64,000 nucleotides of DNA, from contig JAHQIW010004523.1 in the NCBI GenBank assembly GCA_019055375.1, positions 496,001 to 560,000 on the forward strand, read 5' to 3'. Each line of letters opens with the position of its first letter. Position 1 is the first letter of the stretch. The notes beneath the pieces are model-generated. The model saw only the letters and a list, made by a program, of their open reading frames with translations. It had not been told where the DNA came from and ran no database searches. Both the position numbers and the translations under genes were made by a program. Positions 1 through 10,412 of this stretch are shown piece after piece. This stretch comes from Parelaphostrongylus tenuis (Eukaryota; Nematoda; Chromadorea; Rhabditida; Metastrongylidae).

Positions 1-336
1 TAGAATCCAGTTATAATACACCCGTCTTTATCTCTTCATGATGATAAGCCTCAAGCTGAAACGAAAGCGATGTTAAGAAGACATTTTGTGAGGCTCTCAA
101 GAAAGGTCTATTTCAATTTTGATCAAAATCTGTCCAAATTATGGCAAAATGCTCTTGAGTGCACTGAAAAAGCTTTCCTTTTGTTGTGTTGCTTTTGAAT
201 GTTATAAAAGAGGTAGTTGACGGAACGGTGTAGCGGCACCATTGTAAACGTCCATTCCTGGCAGTCATCATAGCAATTATAGAGAGCAGTGAAATCAATA
301 TCGATGAAGTGAGCACTGTAGATGATTACAATTCAG

Positions 337-437
337 TATGCACATGGTAGGCTGTGTCGGTTATAGAAAGATTATGGTCATTATAGTCGAAACCTTTCTC
401 AAATCGATCTCAAACGTATCAAGTTCACATTTCATAG
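337..437 (+). CDS. Gene U copy A, exon 1 of those visible
   Basis: The acceptor ACAATTCAG and donor ATAG|GTAAGT bound a 101-nt exon (1 + 33 codons + 1 nt). The hydrophobic stretch RKIMVIIVETFL is followed by a serine-rich turn. Between copies only two amino acids differ (R/G and V/I) and the other changes are synonymous, which indicates past coding constraint. Function unknown. Confidence 0.6.
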
Positions 438-559
438 GTAAGTGTAGCGGAGAACACTCTCACTCTAATTAGCCTTGCTAGTCAGAGTATATCTGACGAA
501 AAGACGAACGAGTACGACCACAAAAGGCAATTCAAAAAGAACAATACCTTTATCAACAG

Positions 560-617
560 TGCTGCTAACCGCTCACCAATGCAAAATTGTGGTTCACGCG
601 GTAACCACATGGGGCAA
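560..617 (+). CDS. Gene U copy A, exon 2
   Basis: 58-nt exon between TATCAACAG and GTAAGTG, in phase with the previous exon. It encodes a short segment containing LLTAHQCKIVV. The same boundaries and length occur in copy B at 29,366-29,423. Confidence 0.58.
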
Positions 618-2199
618 GTAAGTGCAGCAACATTAAGATTGCAGATCAGCGTGAGCATGTGACGACCTTATTAATGGAATTTATTTAGTTATGCTCTCAT
701 GGTGATAACAGCAAGAATAGTTTATAAGCGATCCATTGTTGAAGGTGGATGGAGAGCGCCATGAGAATGGAGAATCCGATCGTCAATGTTGGCTTGGAAT
801 ATGGCAGTTTTGGAAATTTTGCACATACTGTGAAGGTTGAGGCGTCCACACATGAAACAAAAATGGGGAATGTTCAAACTAGATGTTAAGCCTTATGCTC
901 GTCAAGTGAAATATCACGTGTTGCACCGTCTCTAATTCAATCGATGTTTTGCGGCTGTCATCATAAGAGATAGTTGTTTGCGGATGACTTTGTGAAAAAC
1001 TCGTTAGGTCTTTGACTTTTTCGTGTTACCCCGGATACTCGTTTTGCCAGGCAAGAACTTTCATGGGGTGCTAGTGATCATTCGAAAGCATAAATATCTG
1101 GCTGCTGCTCAATGTAGTTCTTTTTTGGAAAGTCCTTTTTAGTGCTGTAGCAGAAAGAAAACATTTATATTCCATACACGCATATTTCTCACAGGACAGT
1201 AGTGCTCCCTGGAATCGTGAGCAATCATTCAATAGCCTAACTTTTGACAGTTTCAATACTGTGCTCATTTTCTGGAAAGACTGTTTTACTGCAGTCTATG
1301 AGGAAAAATAGGACTGAGTTTCAAACACGCTGCGCATTTGTTTGTCGGCTAGTATGTGTGTTGAGCGTAGGCTGGCTGGATGCGTGCTGACCATGGATCC
1401 CATGCGGCGATCGATCGCTCGCGTTGGCGCGGCTTACATGTGAAGTGCAATTTTTGTTATCTAATTTGGGATTTTTTCTCCTCTTTGAAAGAAACTCTAG
1501 ATACATGACTCTGGTTACAAGATTTCCTCTAAAAATTCATATGTTTTTTGTGCTTCCATTGAAGTAATAGTAAATGCACGGCCGGTGTAGAACATATTTT
1601 CATTTTAATTGCTACAGAGTTATAAGAGGGTCTTTCAAAAAAAAAAAACGAGCAGGTAGCGCAATAGCCCGAGATTTAGGCGTTGGAGTGCTATTTTAAC
1701 ATTTTTTTTTTACATTACTAGCACTATCGTGTAAACCCTTTGCCAGCGAACAGGGTCATCGCTTCATTTATTAACCTTTGAGAGGTTAAGTACTACACGT
1801 TCATGGTATAGTACGTTTCGATAGTTCGCCCGTCTCATCAGTATCACACGCCCCATAGCAAGAGTAGCAGAGCGGGAAGATGCCTCAATATTAATCAACT
1901 GAAATACTATGTGTTGCAGTGTCTTTTTGCAATGTATTGCTAGTGATCGTATAAACATTACTTTTTATTAGCCTGATTATACGATAAGCTCCAAAGTATC
2001 AATTGAAAGAAAGACAAGCAACACGTGATATCTTATTTAACGAGCGCTGTGGCATCTTCACCCTTTGTTGTCTTTAGTATGGGACATGTGATAAAAATTA
2101 GGACTGGAGGAATTGTCAAAACGTACGAATGTCACTAAAATGCGATACTAAACCTCATAAAGGATTTAGTAAAAGGTTTGTGGGAGAAAAGTTTGGTTA
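618..2199. other. Intron sequence with diverged tandem repeats, no gene seen
   Basis: Non-coding sequence in the third intron of gene U. It contains two units of the ~135-140 bp repeat (1,045-1,335), a further diverged unit around 1,550-1,750 and poly-A/T tracts at about 1,638 and 1,701. About 1.2 kb from about 1,490 onward is absent from copy B. Short frames here look like chance. Confidence 0.5.
1045..1335. repeat. ~140-bp diverged tandem repeat, two units
   Basis: Each unit runs through an aggressive series of shared words: CAGGACA, a CATTCGAAAG/CATTCAATAG box, a TTTCTGGAAAG box, a GTGTAGCAG-like box and a final run ending CACACGC. The same family recurs at 10,790-11,560, 29,895-30,180, 38,490-39,300 and 61,990-62,200. 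Diagnosed by eye; the copies are diverged. Confidence 0.6.
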
Positions 2200-3412
2200 A
2201 TTTTTTCAGATATCTTAACAGTAAAAAATACTGCACAGACAGATAAAATCATTCAACTGGAGGAATAATCATGTTTATATGATCAGCACCTATAACGATA
2301 AACAAGAAATCTATAACAAGTTTTCAGAATTGCCTCTTTTGGCCTCTATACATTTACGAAGTCGTTTCACAAATTCTCCATGGATTCTCGCTCATGTTTC
2401 TACCGTAATTCCGTCCTAAACAAGTTTTAGAGCAGTTTCAAGCACGTCTACGCTTGTGCAGCGACTACCCGATACTTTTCCTCCAGTATGGACCACAGAC
2501 TAATCCACCAAGTTGAGATGCGGCGGCTTCAACTGCCAAATGTCCCTGACTCAAACGGAACTGGAAACTGCTTTGACAGGTGGCAATCGTTCAGCGGGCT
2601 GAATGCGCAGGAGCCTAGTTTTGCTGAAGAGCAAATGTGTCGGCGTCAAAGTGTGAAGTAGTCCAGCGGCCCCGTACGCCCCGTAAAACTCGCTGCTGAG
2701 AAGTGACTGCGCTGACTTCGACGTTTCTGTTTATGAAGACCAGCGATGACTTTTCGATGTGTCAAACGCCGGCCCAAACCATCACAAAGGTTGGAACATC
2801 ACTGCGACCCATGGTTTTTGCTACTGCAAACTTCTGCTCACCCTTTTTGAAAAGTTGGCGCCGATTTTGTCGATTATGGGGTCACTTGACCGTGAATGCC
2901 TTCTCGTCCGTAAAAAGCATTTTCGACAAACGAGCATAAACTATCAGACGGATTAATCGGCGAGCCTTTTAAAACGTCTTTTTTCAATTTTTTTAAGACC
3001 CGTAATCACAAGCGATCTTGCAAATGCGAGGCTTCAATTTAATTTTGGTAATGTTTCATGCGTTCCGCTGGCTGATTTGGAGGCTTTTTGAGCCATTATG
3101 CCCATCGAACATTCCGGACAATCCTTCCAGTCTCTTCGAAACGTTTTATGCCTCAGTGAACATTTGCTGGTTTGAAACTAACCGATTTCAACAATGTCGA
3201 CCGTTTTCATTCCCGTGTTGTGCATCTCAGCTACTGCGAACACGATTTTTGCGATCCATAACTTGAGCACACCAGGAAATAAACAAATGAATAAAACAGA
3301 TTCGAGACCGGAGGTGAACAAAAACTCCCTAAAACAAGCAGAATTTCAAAAAAAAAATTATATTGATGGTAAAGCTGACAAAATAGGAAACTGACAGAGC
3401 TTCCTTTTCAAC
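2200..3412 (-). mobile_element. Tc1/mariner-like element relic, minus strand
   Basis: Read on the minus strand, the segment repeats the structure of the plus-strand element at 3,441-4,731. Its 5' end starts near 3,412 with an AGCTCTGTCAG terminal-repeat remnant. Next comes an N-terminal transposase segment containing TGMKTVDIVEIG (around 3,200), and finally a 3' tail matching the plus copy's tail. Many stops and frameshifts make it inactive. It lies head-to-head with the neighbouring copy. In copy B its distal part is deleted. Confidence 0.75.
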
Positions 3413-3440
3413 CTGTTTATTTACAGGCCGGCTGCCGAAA

Positions 3441-4731
3441 TATAAAATAATCGAAAAAAGTTCTGTCAATTTTCTATTTTGTTAATTTTAGCATTGATAT
3501 GATATCTTTTGAAACCAATTCTTATGATTATACTGAATTTTATGCTCAATTTAGGTCTAGAATCTCTTCTAATTATCTCTGTATTTCAGTTGTTCTTAAG
3601 ATATGTATCCAATAATGAACGTATCGCATTGGTTGAGTCGACTAAAACGGGAATGAAAGCTGCCGATATTGTGAAAATCGGCCGGTCTCGAACCAGCAAA
3701 TGTTTACAGAGCAGTGAAAGGTTTCAGAGACACTGAAGGGATTAAGGATCGCCCTCGAAGAGGTTATAGAGCTATCTCGTATACTCCGAAAAAGATCCAA
3801 AAGATCTTTTGTCAACCTCAACGAAATCCGCAGCGTCCGATGCGCAGAATGGCTCGGAATGCTCGTCATCAGCGAATGGAGCGTGCGAAGCATTTCCAAA
3901 ATAAGCTGTAGCTGCGCAGTTACATGATCGCTCGTGTTTATGTGTCTGGACAAAACGATAAAAGAAAAACGATTTCCAAAGGCTTACAGAATGATTCAAT
4001 CAATGGCCACTGCTTGTTTGTTAAAAGTTCTTTTACGGATGAGATCTTTACGTCAAATCACTTCACAATTGCCAGAATCGATCTCGACTTCTCAATAAAG
4101 GCCAGCAGAAGTCTGCATATGCAAGAGTTATGGGCCGCATTCATTTCTCGGACTCTGTGATGCTCTGGGCCAGCATCTATGCCACCGGGAAGATGCTACT
4201 GATCTCCATCGACGAAAACGTCAAACATCAACGCTGCCAGCTTTCAACGCCATATTTTACGAGAAATACGGGAGCATTGAAGTGCTCAACACTTTGGCGT
4301 GGGGGATTTACGCTTCAGCAGCAATGGGCTCCTACGCATTCATCCCGCTCAACGATTGCTATCTGTCAAGAACAGTAGCCAGGCTTTTGGGGCAAAGACA
4401 CTTGGCCATCAAAGTTCCCGGATCTCATGCAATTGAATTACTACGTGATATCCATACTGGAAGAAAAAGTCTCGGCTAATCGCTACACTACCCTGGACGC
4501 CCTTAGAACGTCTTTGACATGCGCTTAGGACGAAATTACTATGAAAACGTTTAGTGCATGTTGTGAATTTTCAGAAGCGATTTCATAAATGTCTAGAGGC
4601 CAAAGAAGGCAAATTTGAGATTTTGTTACGAACTTATAAATTTATTATTGTAGTTGTTGATCTAATAAATGAAATTAATCCTCCAGGAAATACCTGAAAA
4701 AAGTAACAGAACTTCTGTCGTACCGTGTATA
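3441..4731 (+). mobile_element. Tc1/mariner-like element, decayed transposase
   Basis: Terminal inverted repeats containing AAAAGTTCTGT lie at about 3,455 and 4,705 beside TA dinucleotides. The transposase relic starts near 3,617 with NERIALVESTKTGMKAADIV (helix-turn-helix region), continues with RPRRGYRA and TPKKIQKIF, then a catalytic-region remnant FTDEIFT near 4,035 and a VMLWASIYATGKM segment near 4,160. Several frameshifts and stops make it non-functional. The orthologous insertion is in copy B at 31,192-32,484, so it predates the duplication. Confidence 0.85.
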
Positions 4732-4743
4732 TGTGCACATGTA

Positions 4744-4756
4744 TAAATAAATATAC

Positions 4757-4795
<39 letters not shown>

Positions 4796-4835
4796 ACCGA
4801 GTAATGTTCATATGTGCATAGGAAATATATATATA
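4744..4835. repeat. (TA)n microsatellite
   Basis: A run of about 15 TA units near 4,760-4,791 and a shorter AT run near 4,828 lie just outside the mariner end. Copy B has shorter runs at about 32,500-32,560, so the tract has changed length since duplication. Confidence 0.9.
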
Positions 4836-5039
4836 TATTTATGTATATTAATACGGATAATCTTCAAATTTTTGTCTTCATTAAGTTTGTTTGACACTTA
4901 CGAAAATGATATAGCGATTTTGAATGCAGTGGCTTCACGGTGTCGCCAGTGGTTGGTAAAATTTAGGATAGAATTGGACTATTATGAACATAGAGTCTTC
5001 TAGACACCTTCACCCCTTTCGGGACCACGGACCCTGCCA

Positions 5040-5235
5040 CCGGTTCTCTGACCCTCGGCATATTACGTTTATCAATGGAGCGTGTTGCGTCTAACAGTGG
5101 CGTTTATTTCCCAGCTCATTACTTCAAATGCGTCTAGCGCCACTGTGCTGCGTCTAACAGTGATACGCTGGGGATTAGACGCCACTGTTAAACGTGACAC
5201 GCTGGAGGTTAGAGACTCAGGGAGTTCGGTGCGTG
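5040..5235. repeat. Short interspersed direct and inverted repeat cluster, hairpin-forming
   Basis: The word TGCGTCTAACAGTG occurs at least twice, with its inverse (ATTAGACGCCACTGTTA) about 30 nt away, so transcripts or single strands could fold into nested hairpins. Copy B keeps the cluster at about 32,745-32,940. It does not look coding. Nature unknown. Confidence 0.55.
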
Positions 5236-5441
5236 GCCTTGTAAGGGTTAAGAACAATTTTTACAAATTTATCTGGTTTTTCTTCTTCTGTAGTATTAGT
5301 CACGTGGAAGAATCGTCAACTGCGGTCGTTTTGCTCAGACACCACCTCCATATAAGGGAAGAATTTACGGAATGGCAACCCCGTAAGTCATCTATTTCAA
5401 TGACTAGTTCGAGATGCCAAGGTTTACAAATTAACTTTCAG

Positions 5442-5515
5442 TACGGGTGTTCATATGACGGCTGGTCCACAGTTTCGTGGCGAATACTATGAACCTAAGG
5501 GTATTATGTTTTCGC
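5442..5515 (+). CDS. Gene U copy A, exon 3
   Basis: The acceptor TTAACTTTCAG and donor TCGC|GTGAGT give a 74-nt exon in phase with exon 2. It encodes a segment containing EYYEPKGIMFS. The same length and sites occur in copy B (33,133-33,206). The frame stays open past the donor to about 5,676, so a longer exon cannot be excluded. Confidence 0.55.
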
Positions 5516-5688
5516 GTGAGTTCGCTATTCCTTTTCAGCTGGGTAGCTTTTTTGAAATACCAATTTGGCATTTGACAAGGGAGAAGTATGGATTTAGGAG
5601 ACGGTTTAACATTGAAAAAGCACAACTCTCTTTGAGTGCTTTTCCAAGTTACCGAAAAGTGGCATGTGTTTTCTAAAGCTAAGTGAAG

Positions 5689-5979
5689 AAGAATCTCTAT
5701 TCTATCAATTTCGAATTTTTTTTTCGGCTCGTATGCGTTATATGCCGCATTATCGCAATGGCAGCCGATCGACTACCACGAATGGGCATGGCGAAAGCGG
5801 TGGCGGTGTGAGACGTTGTGCTAAAAGTCCTACGTCGATGCCTTCTAGTTGTGAAAACACGAGCACGCAAAAGAATGGTTACGGAGACGCCTCAGGACGC
5901 GAACAAAAAGCTCAAGACGGAGAGGAGGATTGCATTACCGACAACTCTCGTAATGCTCAGAAATCCTCGGAAGAGTCGC
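5689..5979 (+). CDS. Gene U copy A, exon 4 (Ser/Thr-rich linker)
   Basis: The exon fits phase 1 on both sides (2 + 96 codons + 1 nt). The product is polar and low in complexity (CENTSTQKNGYGDASG, SSEESR). Compared with copy B it differs in length by exactly 3 nt, an in-frame indel near 5,715. Another frame is also open, and substitutions do not clearly favour one frame, so the reading is chosen by splice phase. The acceptor is a weak one (GTGAAG). Confidence 0.45.
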
Positions 5980-6371
5980 GTAAGCAGTGCGAAAAGTTGG
6001 AAAATCTCAGCTAAAAGAAATCTGTTTGTTTCGCATTATCATTAACCATTTTCGATGAACTACTTGAATCTTACAACGGATTAAGCAGGAACCATTTTTC
6101 GAGAGCTCATATCTTTCCAATAACAAAGACTAATTCGATGTTTTGAAAACCAGCAGTAGATATTGCTTCAGTAGGTCAAATAAGTATTGAAACAAAACTG
6201 GTACCTCAGCATATTTCTCTTCACCTCCATAGGAAGACCGTTCGCAAGATCATTTCCAACATAGGGAATCAGTCAACCACTTCGAAGTGAAATATAGGGC
6301 TTAAACAACTCAAGTTGTATAGAAAGTAGGAATTTCGTTGTATAGGATTTTAGTGTAATTACGACTTGCAG

Positions 6372-6672
6372 CTAAATCCGAACAGCTTCGTCGAGACCAA
6401 TACAAGAAATTCTCTGCTACCAGGCCAAGCATCGATTCACACTCGTTGGCTCCACTGCGCAGCTTTCGCCCAGCGGTACGGCATACGGCTACTGTTACTG
6501 GTTGGAGCTCTACCACTCAGTCTCCAGTCGTCCGTTTCAGGAAGGTCGCATCACCTATCCGCTCATTTACGTCTCACACGCTGGTTCTATCTCTATTCTT
6601 CTCGCACATGGCATCGTCATTGAGATGTCAAACGATCGCTGCGTTCGTGTTGTATGTCACGGCAAATTTGCA
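6372..6672 (+). CDS. Gene U copy A, exon 5, frameshifted
   Basis: The exon lies between ACTTGCAG and GTAAGTGC. Its second half encodes a regular alternating-hydrophobic segment containing YPLIYVSHAGSISILLA and SNDRCVRVVCHGKFA. In that half, four of six differences from copy B are synonymous. The first half is in another frame because of a 1-nt loss near 6,458, where copy B reads CTGCTGCAG and A reads CTGCGCAG. The segment looks like a folded domain; I cannot name it. Confidence 0.6.
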
Positions 6673-6842
6673 GTAAGTGCTATACCGCTACTGAAAAAAT
6701 GTAACCTAATGTACGATTTACTTAGTATTCTATTTTGATCAGTCTTCTGAGCAGAGCCATTGAACTGTACTTGTCTGTGTTTTTAACAGGTTGTAGAAAA
6801 GTTCTATAGTGTTTTCGAAATGCATAGAAAAAATTTATTGGT

Positions 6843-7136
6843 TCACCAATTAAGCTCATGAGGGAAATTATCAGTCTTTTCGATCAATCGGCCTTTTATA
6901 CGGAATGTCTTGAAGCAACGCTGAACTATACGAACAATGCAAATTTTGTCACCGTACGCCTTGAAGATTTGTCGATGAGCCTCAGAAACGTTAGCACTCG
7001 ATTTTAGTGGAAGTAGAACAGCAGACAAATTTTGTATTTGGATGGTTACCTTCTGAAGGCTGTGTAGAAAAATGATACATTGTTCGATGCGCAAGAAAAC
7101 GAGCTCTTTGATGAGCTCAATTCGCACAAAATACAT
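6843..7136 (-). pseudogene. mariner transposase fragment, N-terminal part
   Basis: The minus-strand frame contains SEAHRQIFKAYGDKIC and VRIVQRCFKTFR, which match the helix-turn-helix N-terminus of mariner transposases. The fragment ends in divergent sequence. It is the start of one element lying just beyond the tail end of another (7,195-7,560). The counterpart in copy B is near 34,480-34,830. Confidence 0.65.
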
Positions 7137-7194
7137 GCGTAAACATCATATTCTCAGGCAATAAGACAGAACTTTTTCTAGAATCTATCCTTGG

Positions 7195-7560
7195 GTTGAG
7201 GAAAAAGTTTCTTAACAGTCGCTGAAAATCCAAAGTTTATACATGATCAAATTAAAAATCACAACAATTGTCATTCAAATTGAGACCATGGCAACGATCT
7301 GCATGCTTCCGGATCTGCTCGAAATCGCCATTCTTTGGGCTTCAAATCTAAAACCTCCTGACATGCCTCTCTACCTTGATCAAGTGTTTCGAATCGGCGT
7401 TCAAACAGAAATTGTTTCATCGATCGTAAAAGACCATAATTATGCATCATCTGGACTTTAGGCTTGATGGGCACGACCTCGACTCTCATTAATTCATCAG
7501 ACCTCTTAGACTTCTTCAGGCTTAGAGCTCAGTTTCGTCTGTCGTCATCATTTGATATCC
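7195..7560 (-). pseudogene. mariner transposase fragment, C-terminal part with terminal repeat
   Basis: The minus-strand frame contains LLRSMKQFL, RRFETLDQ and ACQEVLDLKPKEWRF, the C-terminal signature region of mariner transposases. It is followed by a terminal-repeat relic GTTGAGGAAAAAGTTTC at about 7,196. The copy B equivalent is 34,868-35,250. Pseudogene that predates the duplication. Confidence 0.7.
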
Positions 7561-7934
7561 GAGGAGTAACTCAAAGTTTGATGCACTATAACTAGCATTT
7601 CCGTAGGAGTTTCTTATGGAAATATTCCTGAGAAATTTTCGTGGATTTACAATAACCATTACTGTGTGAAACAAATGAAAAATTTGAATTTTTCGCAGGT
7701 GTCAAGGAACTTTTTCCGCAATCTTGTATTTCACCCATGAAGACCATGACTGTGTGTACTTTTGACTGGGGTAACGCTGTAGACGAATACTTTTAGCATT
7801 ACTGACCAGTAAAAGGATAATGGTTTTAGTCTCACGCGGTAAAAAAGCCCTCTTTGAACGATGTAAAAAAAGCCTTTTTGATAAAAATCAGCTATAGCAC
7901 CACTACTTGTAATCGATAAAATCATAATATTAAG

Positions 7935-8067
7935 GCATTCATCAACGGTCATGGGACAGCTTCATGTATTATACACAAGAAGGCGAGAAATGCTGCACAC
8001 ACGCGATATGGTCTATACAAAATTCCGTACGTTCTACAAGCACATATATCATTCGATGTTTATTAAT
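7935..8067 (+). CDS. Candidate further exon of gene U, copy A
   Basis: This block is nearly identical in the two copies, clearly less diverged than its surroundings. It opens after TATTAAG in the phase left by exon 5 and reads AFINGHGTASCIIHKKAR. Copy A then has one extra A (GAAATG against GAATG in B), which shifts frame. Copy B continues MLHTRDMVYSKFRTFYK. The exon end is uncertain; candidate donors lie near 8,058 and 8,068. Confidence 0.4.
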
Positions 8068-9038
8068 GTGAAGTACTGATGTTTTTTGCATCACCAATCT
8101 TTAGTCCTTTCAAATGGGTTTACCCAGTGATTATCATTTTTCCTTCTTCTATCAATCTACATACACGGCCGAATTAAAGCTCTCAATGCGTGAACGCCGC
8201 TCTTTCAGGCATATTCTTTTCAACAGAAGCTCTGTTAACAGATAACTACATGAAAAAAATATTTGTTATTATTATTTATTGGTAGCAATGTTTAGTTGCT
8301 TCAAACGATCGTCTCGCCGTCATCGGTAACGAAGGGATTTTATTCTCAATGAGCCGCCTCAGCGAGGCTTTTCTGGTGTCGAGCACCTCAGAGGTTTATT
8401 TCACTCCCCTTTTCAAAGCAACTTAGTTTTTTTCTTTACTGCGCAGCAAAATTCCTGAATTACTCATGCATTTTCACTATCTAATTATTTCGCTGTTTAA
8501 ACTCACCTTATACGTGCTTTGCTGTTTACCCCATTATTTATCAATGGTTTGATACCTATTGTCAGCTAGTAAGCATTGACAAGTGTCGAAATAGATTTCA
8601 GATGAAGAAATCTCAGTAAGACACCTATGGTTGGACTCGAAATGCAAGCTCGGTTATATAGTCGTCAGCAAACCAAAACCAGTTACAACCGCTCTTATGG
8701 GGAAGAGCTAATTTCCAAGCTGACATGCTATATTCCAAAATGTCACAGAGGTGGACTGTAAAGTATAGGGGCACCGAGTATAAACCAATGGCAGCGAATA
8801 ACAGGCTCAGGTACATAAATGGAAAACGTGCTGGAGCGTGTGTTATTACTCGTAGATATGTAACCAGGCAAATAATGCGCAATCTAGTGTAAATTTTGAT
8901 ATAACGTGGTTAGAAACAAGCGACTGCATAATCGTAACAACTTTAGTTTCAACTGCTTTTTCTCTTTCTGTTTTCTGATTTTTCTCTCTTTCCTCTCTTT
9001 CTCCTTTTTCCTTATCTTCGGCGTCTGATTATTTCCAG

Positions 9039-9142
9039 GGCCTTCTTCAGTATCATTGGAATCGCTTGATTTCTCATTTGGACATCTAGAGAATGATTTC
9101 TCCATCAGATTGTTCTATCATGAGGCACAAACTGGTACCCAA
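9039..9142 (+). CDS. Gene U copy A, exon vi
   Basis: A long pyrimidine tract and ATTTCCAG acceptor precede 104 nt, ending at ACCCAA|GTAAGT. It encodes a segment containing SFGHLENDFSIRLFYHEAQ. Only two amino-acid changes separate it from copy B (36,757-36,860) and four changes are synonymous. This is the best-supported exon of the gene. Confidence 0.7.
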
Positions 9143-9272
9143 GTAAGTGCTTTTTCAAAACACCTACCTCAAGGACTCACAAAAGTTATGATATGAACTG
9201 ATATTAAATGATTCAAAATGCATTCAAAGTACTTCAAAATGTACAACATATATTTCGTTAATACAACTTCAG

Positions 9273-9354
9273 TACGCGGTGACGTCAAAGAAGATCGTGC
9301 ATGAGGCTTCTTATGATCGTAGGCCCGATGGTAAACTCGTTTTACATATTAATG
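9273..9354 (+). CDS. Gene U copy A, exon vii
   Basis: 82-nt exon between CAACTTCAG and GTACGTCG, in phase with the previous one. It encodes YAVTSKKIVHEASYDRR and onward. Copy B (36,991-37,072) has the same length but many amino-acid replacements. Confidence 0.62.
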
Positions 9355-9927
9355 GTACGTCGCTCTTATTTCAGTTCCTCGTCGTGCCTTTCTCCCATGA
9401 AACGATAGTCTCAAAATTTCGAGATACAAGTTCTCCGTGGTCTGCTTCTCAGAATAGCTTCTAGTCTACTCAAAAAGCAGTTGCGACAGAAACTTTGTTT
9501 AATCCTGACAATGGCATCTAATTTCTCAACATTCATGAACTGAGCATAAAGAAACGTTGTTATGAGAATACGAGAGCATTTTGTATATGAAGCTAAAGTG
9601 TAATGAGAATGCTGGAACGGTATTGTCACTTAGAGGTAGAAAAAAATATAGCCACATTCAACTGGATTTCTGGTGCCTTCAAAGCACCACTGTCATATAA
9701 AAGAAGGAATTCCATGAACAATGTTCAGGAAAACAGCTAGCGCACTTCTTTTATTTATCTAGTTCACATGCTTTCTTAGGGCTGATCAGTTTTTTGGAGA
9801 TGTGTGGCAGCTCCTCGCTCCATTCTATTAAGACTAATTAACTGATGTGAAAGCTTAATTGTCCAATACAGTTACATGTGTGGACCAGTTGTTGAACAAT
9901 TCGTTGTTGTATTGTTTATACAAGAGG

Positions 9928-10140
9928 ATGTGTGGCACAGTAGTCAGAGATGTTCTGAAACACGCACATAGTCGACTGATCGATGGTCGATGGTTCGATT
10001 CCGAGCTGAAGGATCAACATTCCTTCCATCCTCCGACATCGTTGAATTGGTTGCATACTTGTCTGAGAGGGCAGCAGCACTGATATCATACCTCGTCGGG
10101 TCACTGCGAGTCATTGCAAAGAGCCAAATAAGCATTAAGT
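9928..10140 (+). repeat. tRNA-derived SINE, family 1
   Basis: A-box-like TGGCACAGTAGTCAGAG at about 9,932 and B-box-like GGTTCGATTCC at about 9,992 have the spacing of a polymerase III promoter. They are followed by a conserved body. The copy at 37,620-37,870 (copy B) is orthologous and that at about 20,130-20,420 is another family member. It lies in an intron of gene U. Confidence 0.65.
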
Positions 10141-10287
10141 CACCTTAAATGGTTACAGATGAAGACGAATGCATGGCGCATCCCTCGAAAACTGAACAGC
10201 GCCGACAGCTTATTTTGATCCTTTTTCTCTAATGTATGGTGGGTGTAAACCATGCTAGAGAATAACGACATCAGCATTTTTTTGTAG

Positions 10288-10412
10288 ATATCATGGTGAG
10301 CCAAAGTCGAAACGGTGACACTACCATTGACGCTCGTCCGCGTATAATTAAGTGTAGTCCTTCGGTGTGTTTGGTGCATGTACGCAGTTCGTTCATCGAC
10401 ATGGCAGTTCAG
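10288..10412 (+). CDS. Gene U copy A, exon viii
   Basis: 125-nt exon after TTTTTTGTAG, ending GTTCAG|GTTAGT, in phase with exon vii. It encodes a segment containing SQSRNGDTTIDARPRI and VHVRSSFIDMAVQ. Copy B (37,982-38,106) matches in length and splice sites. Confidence 0.65.

Noticed and set aside
5664..6045. Two overlapping open frames as separate small proteins
   Set aside because: They overlap in different frames. Splice phase with neighbouring exons selects one, so the other is treated as incidental.
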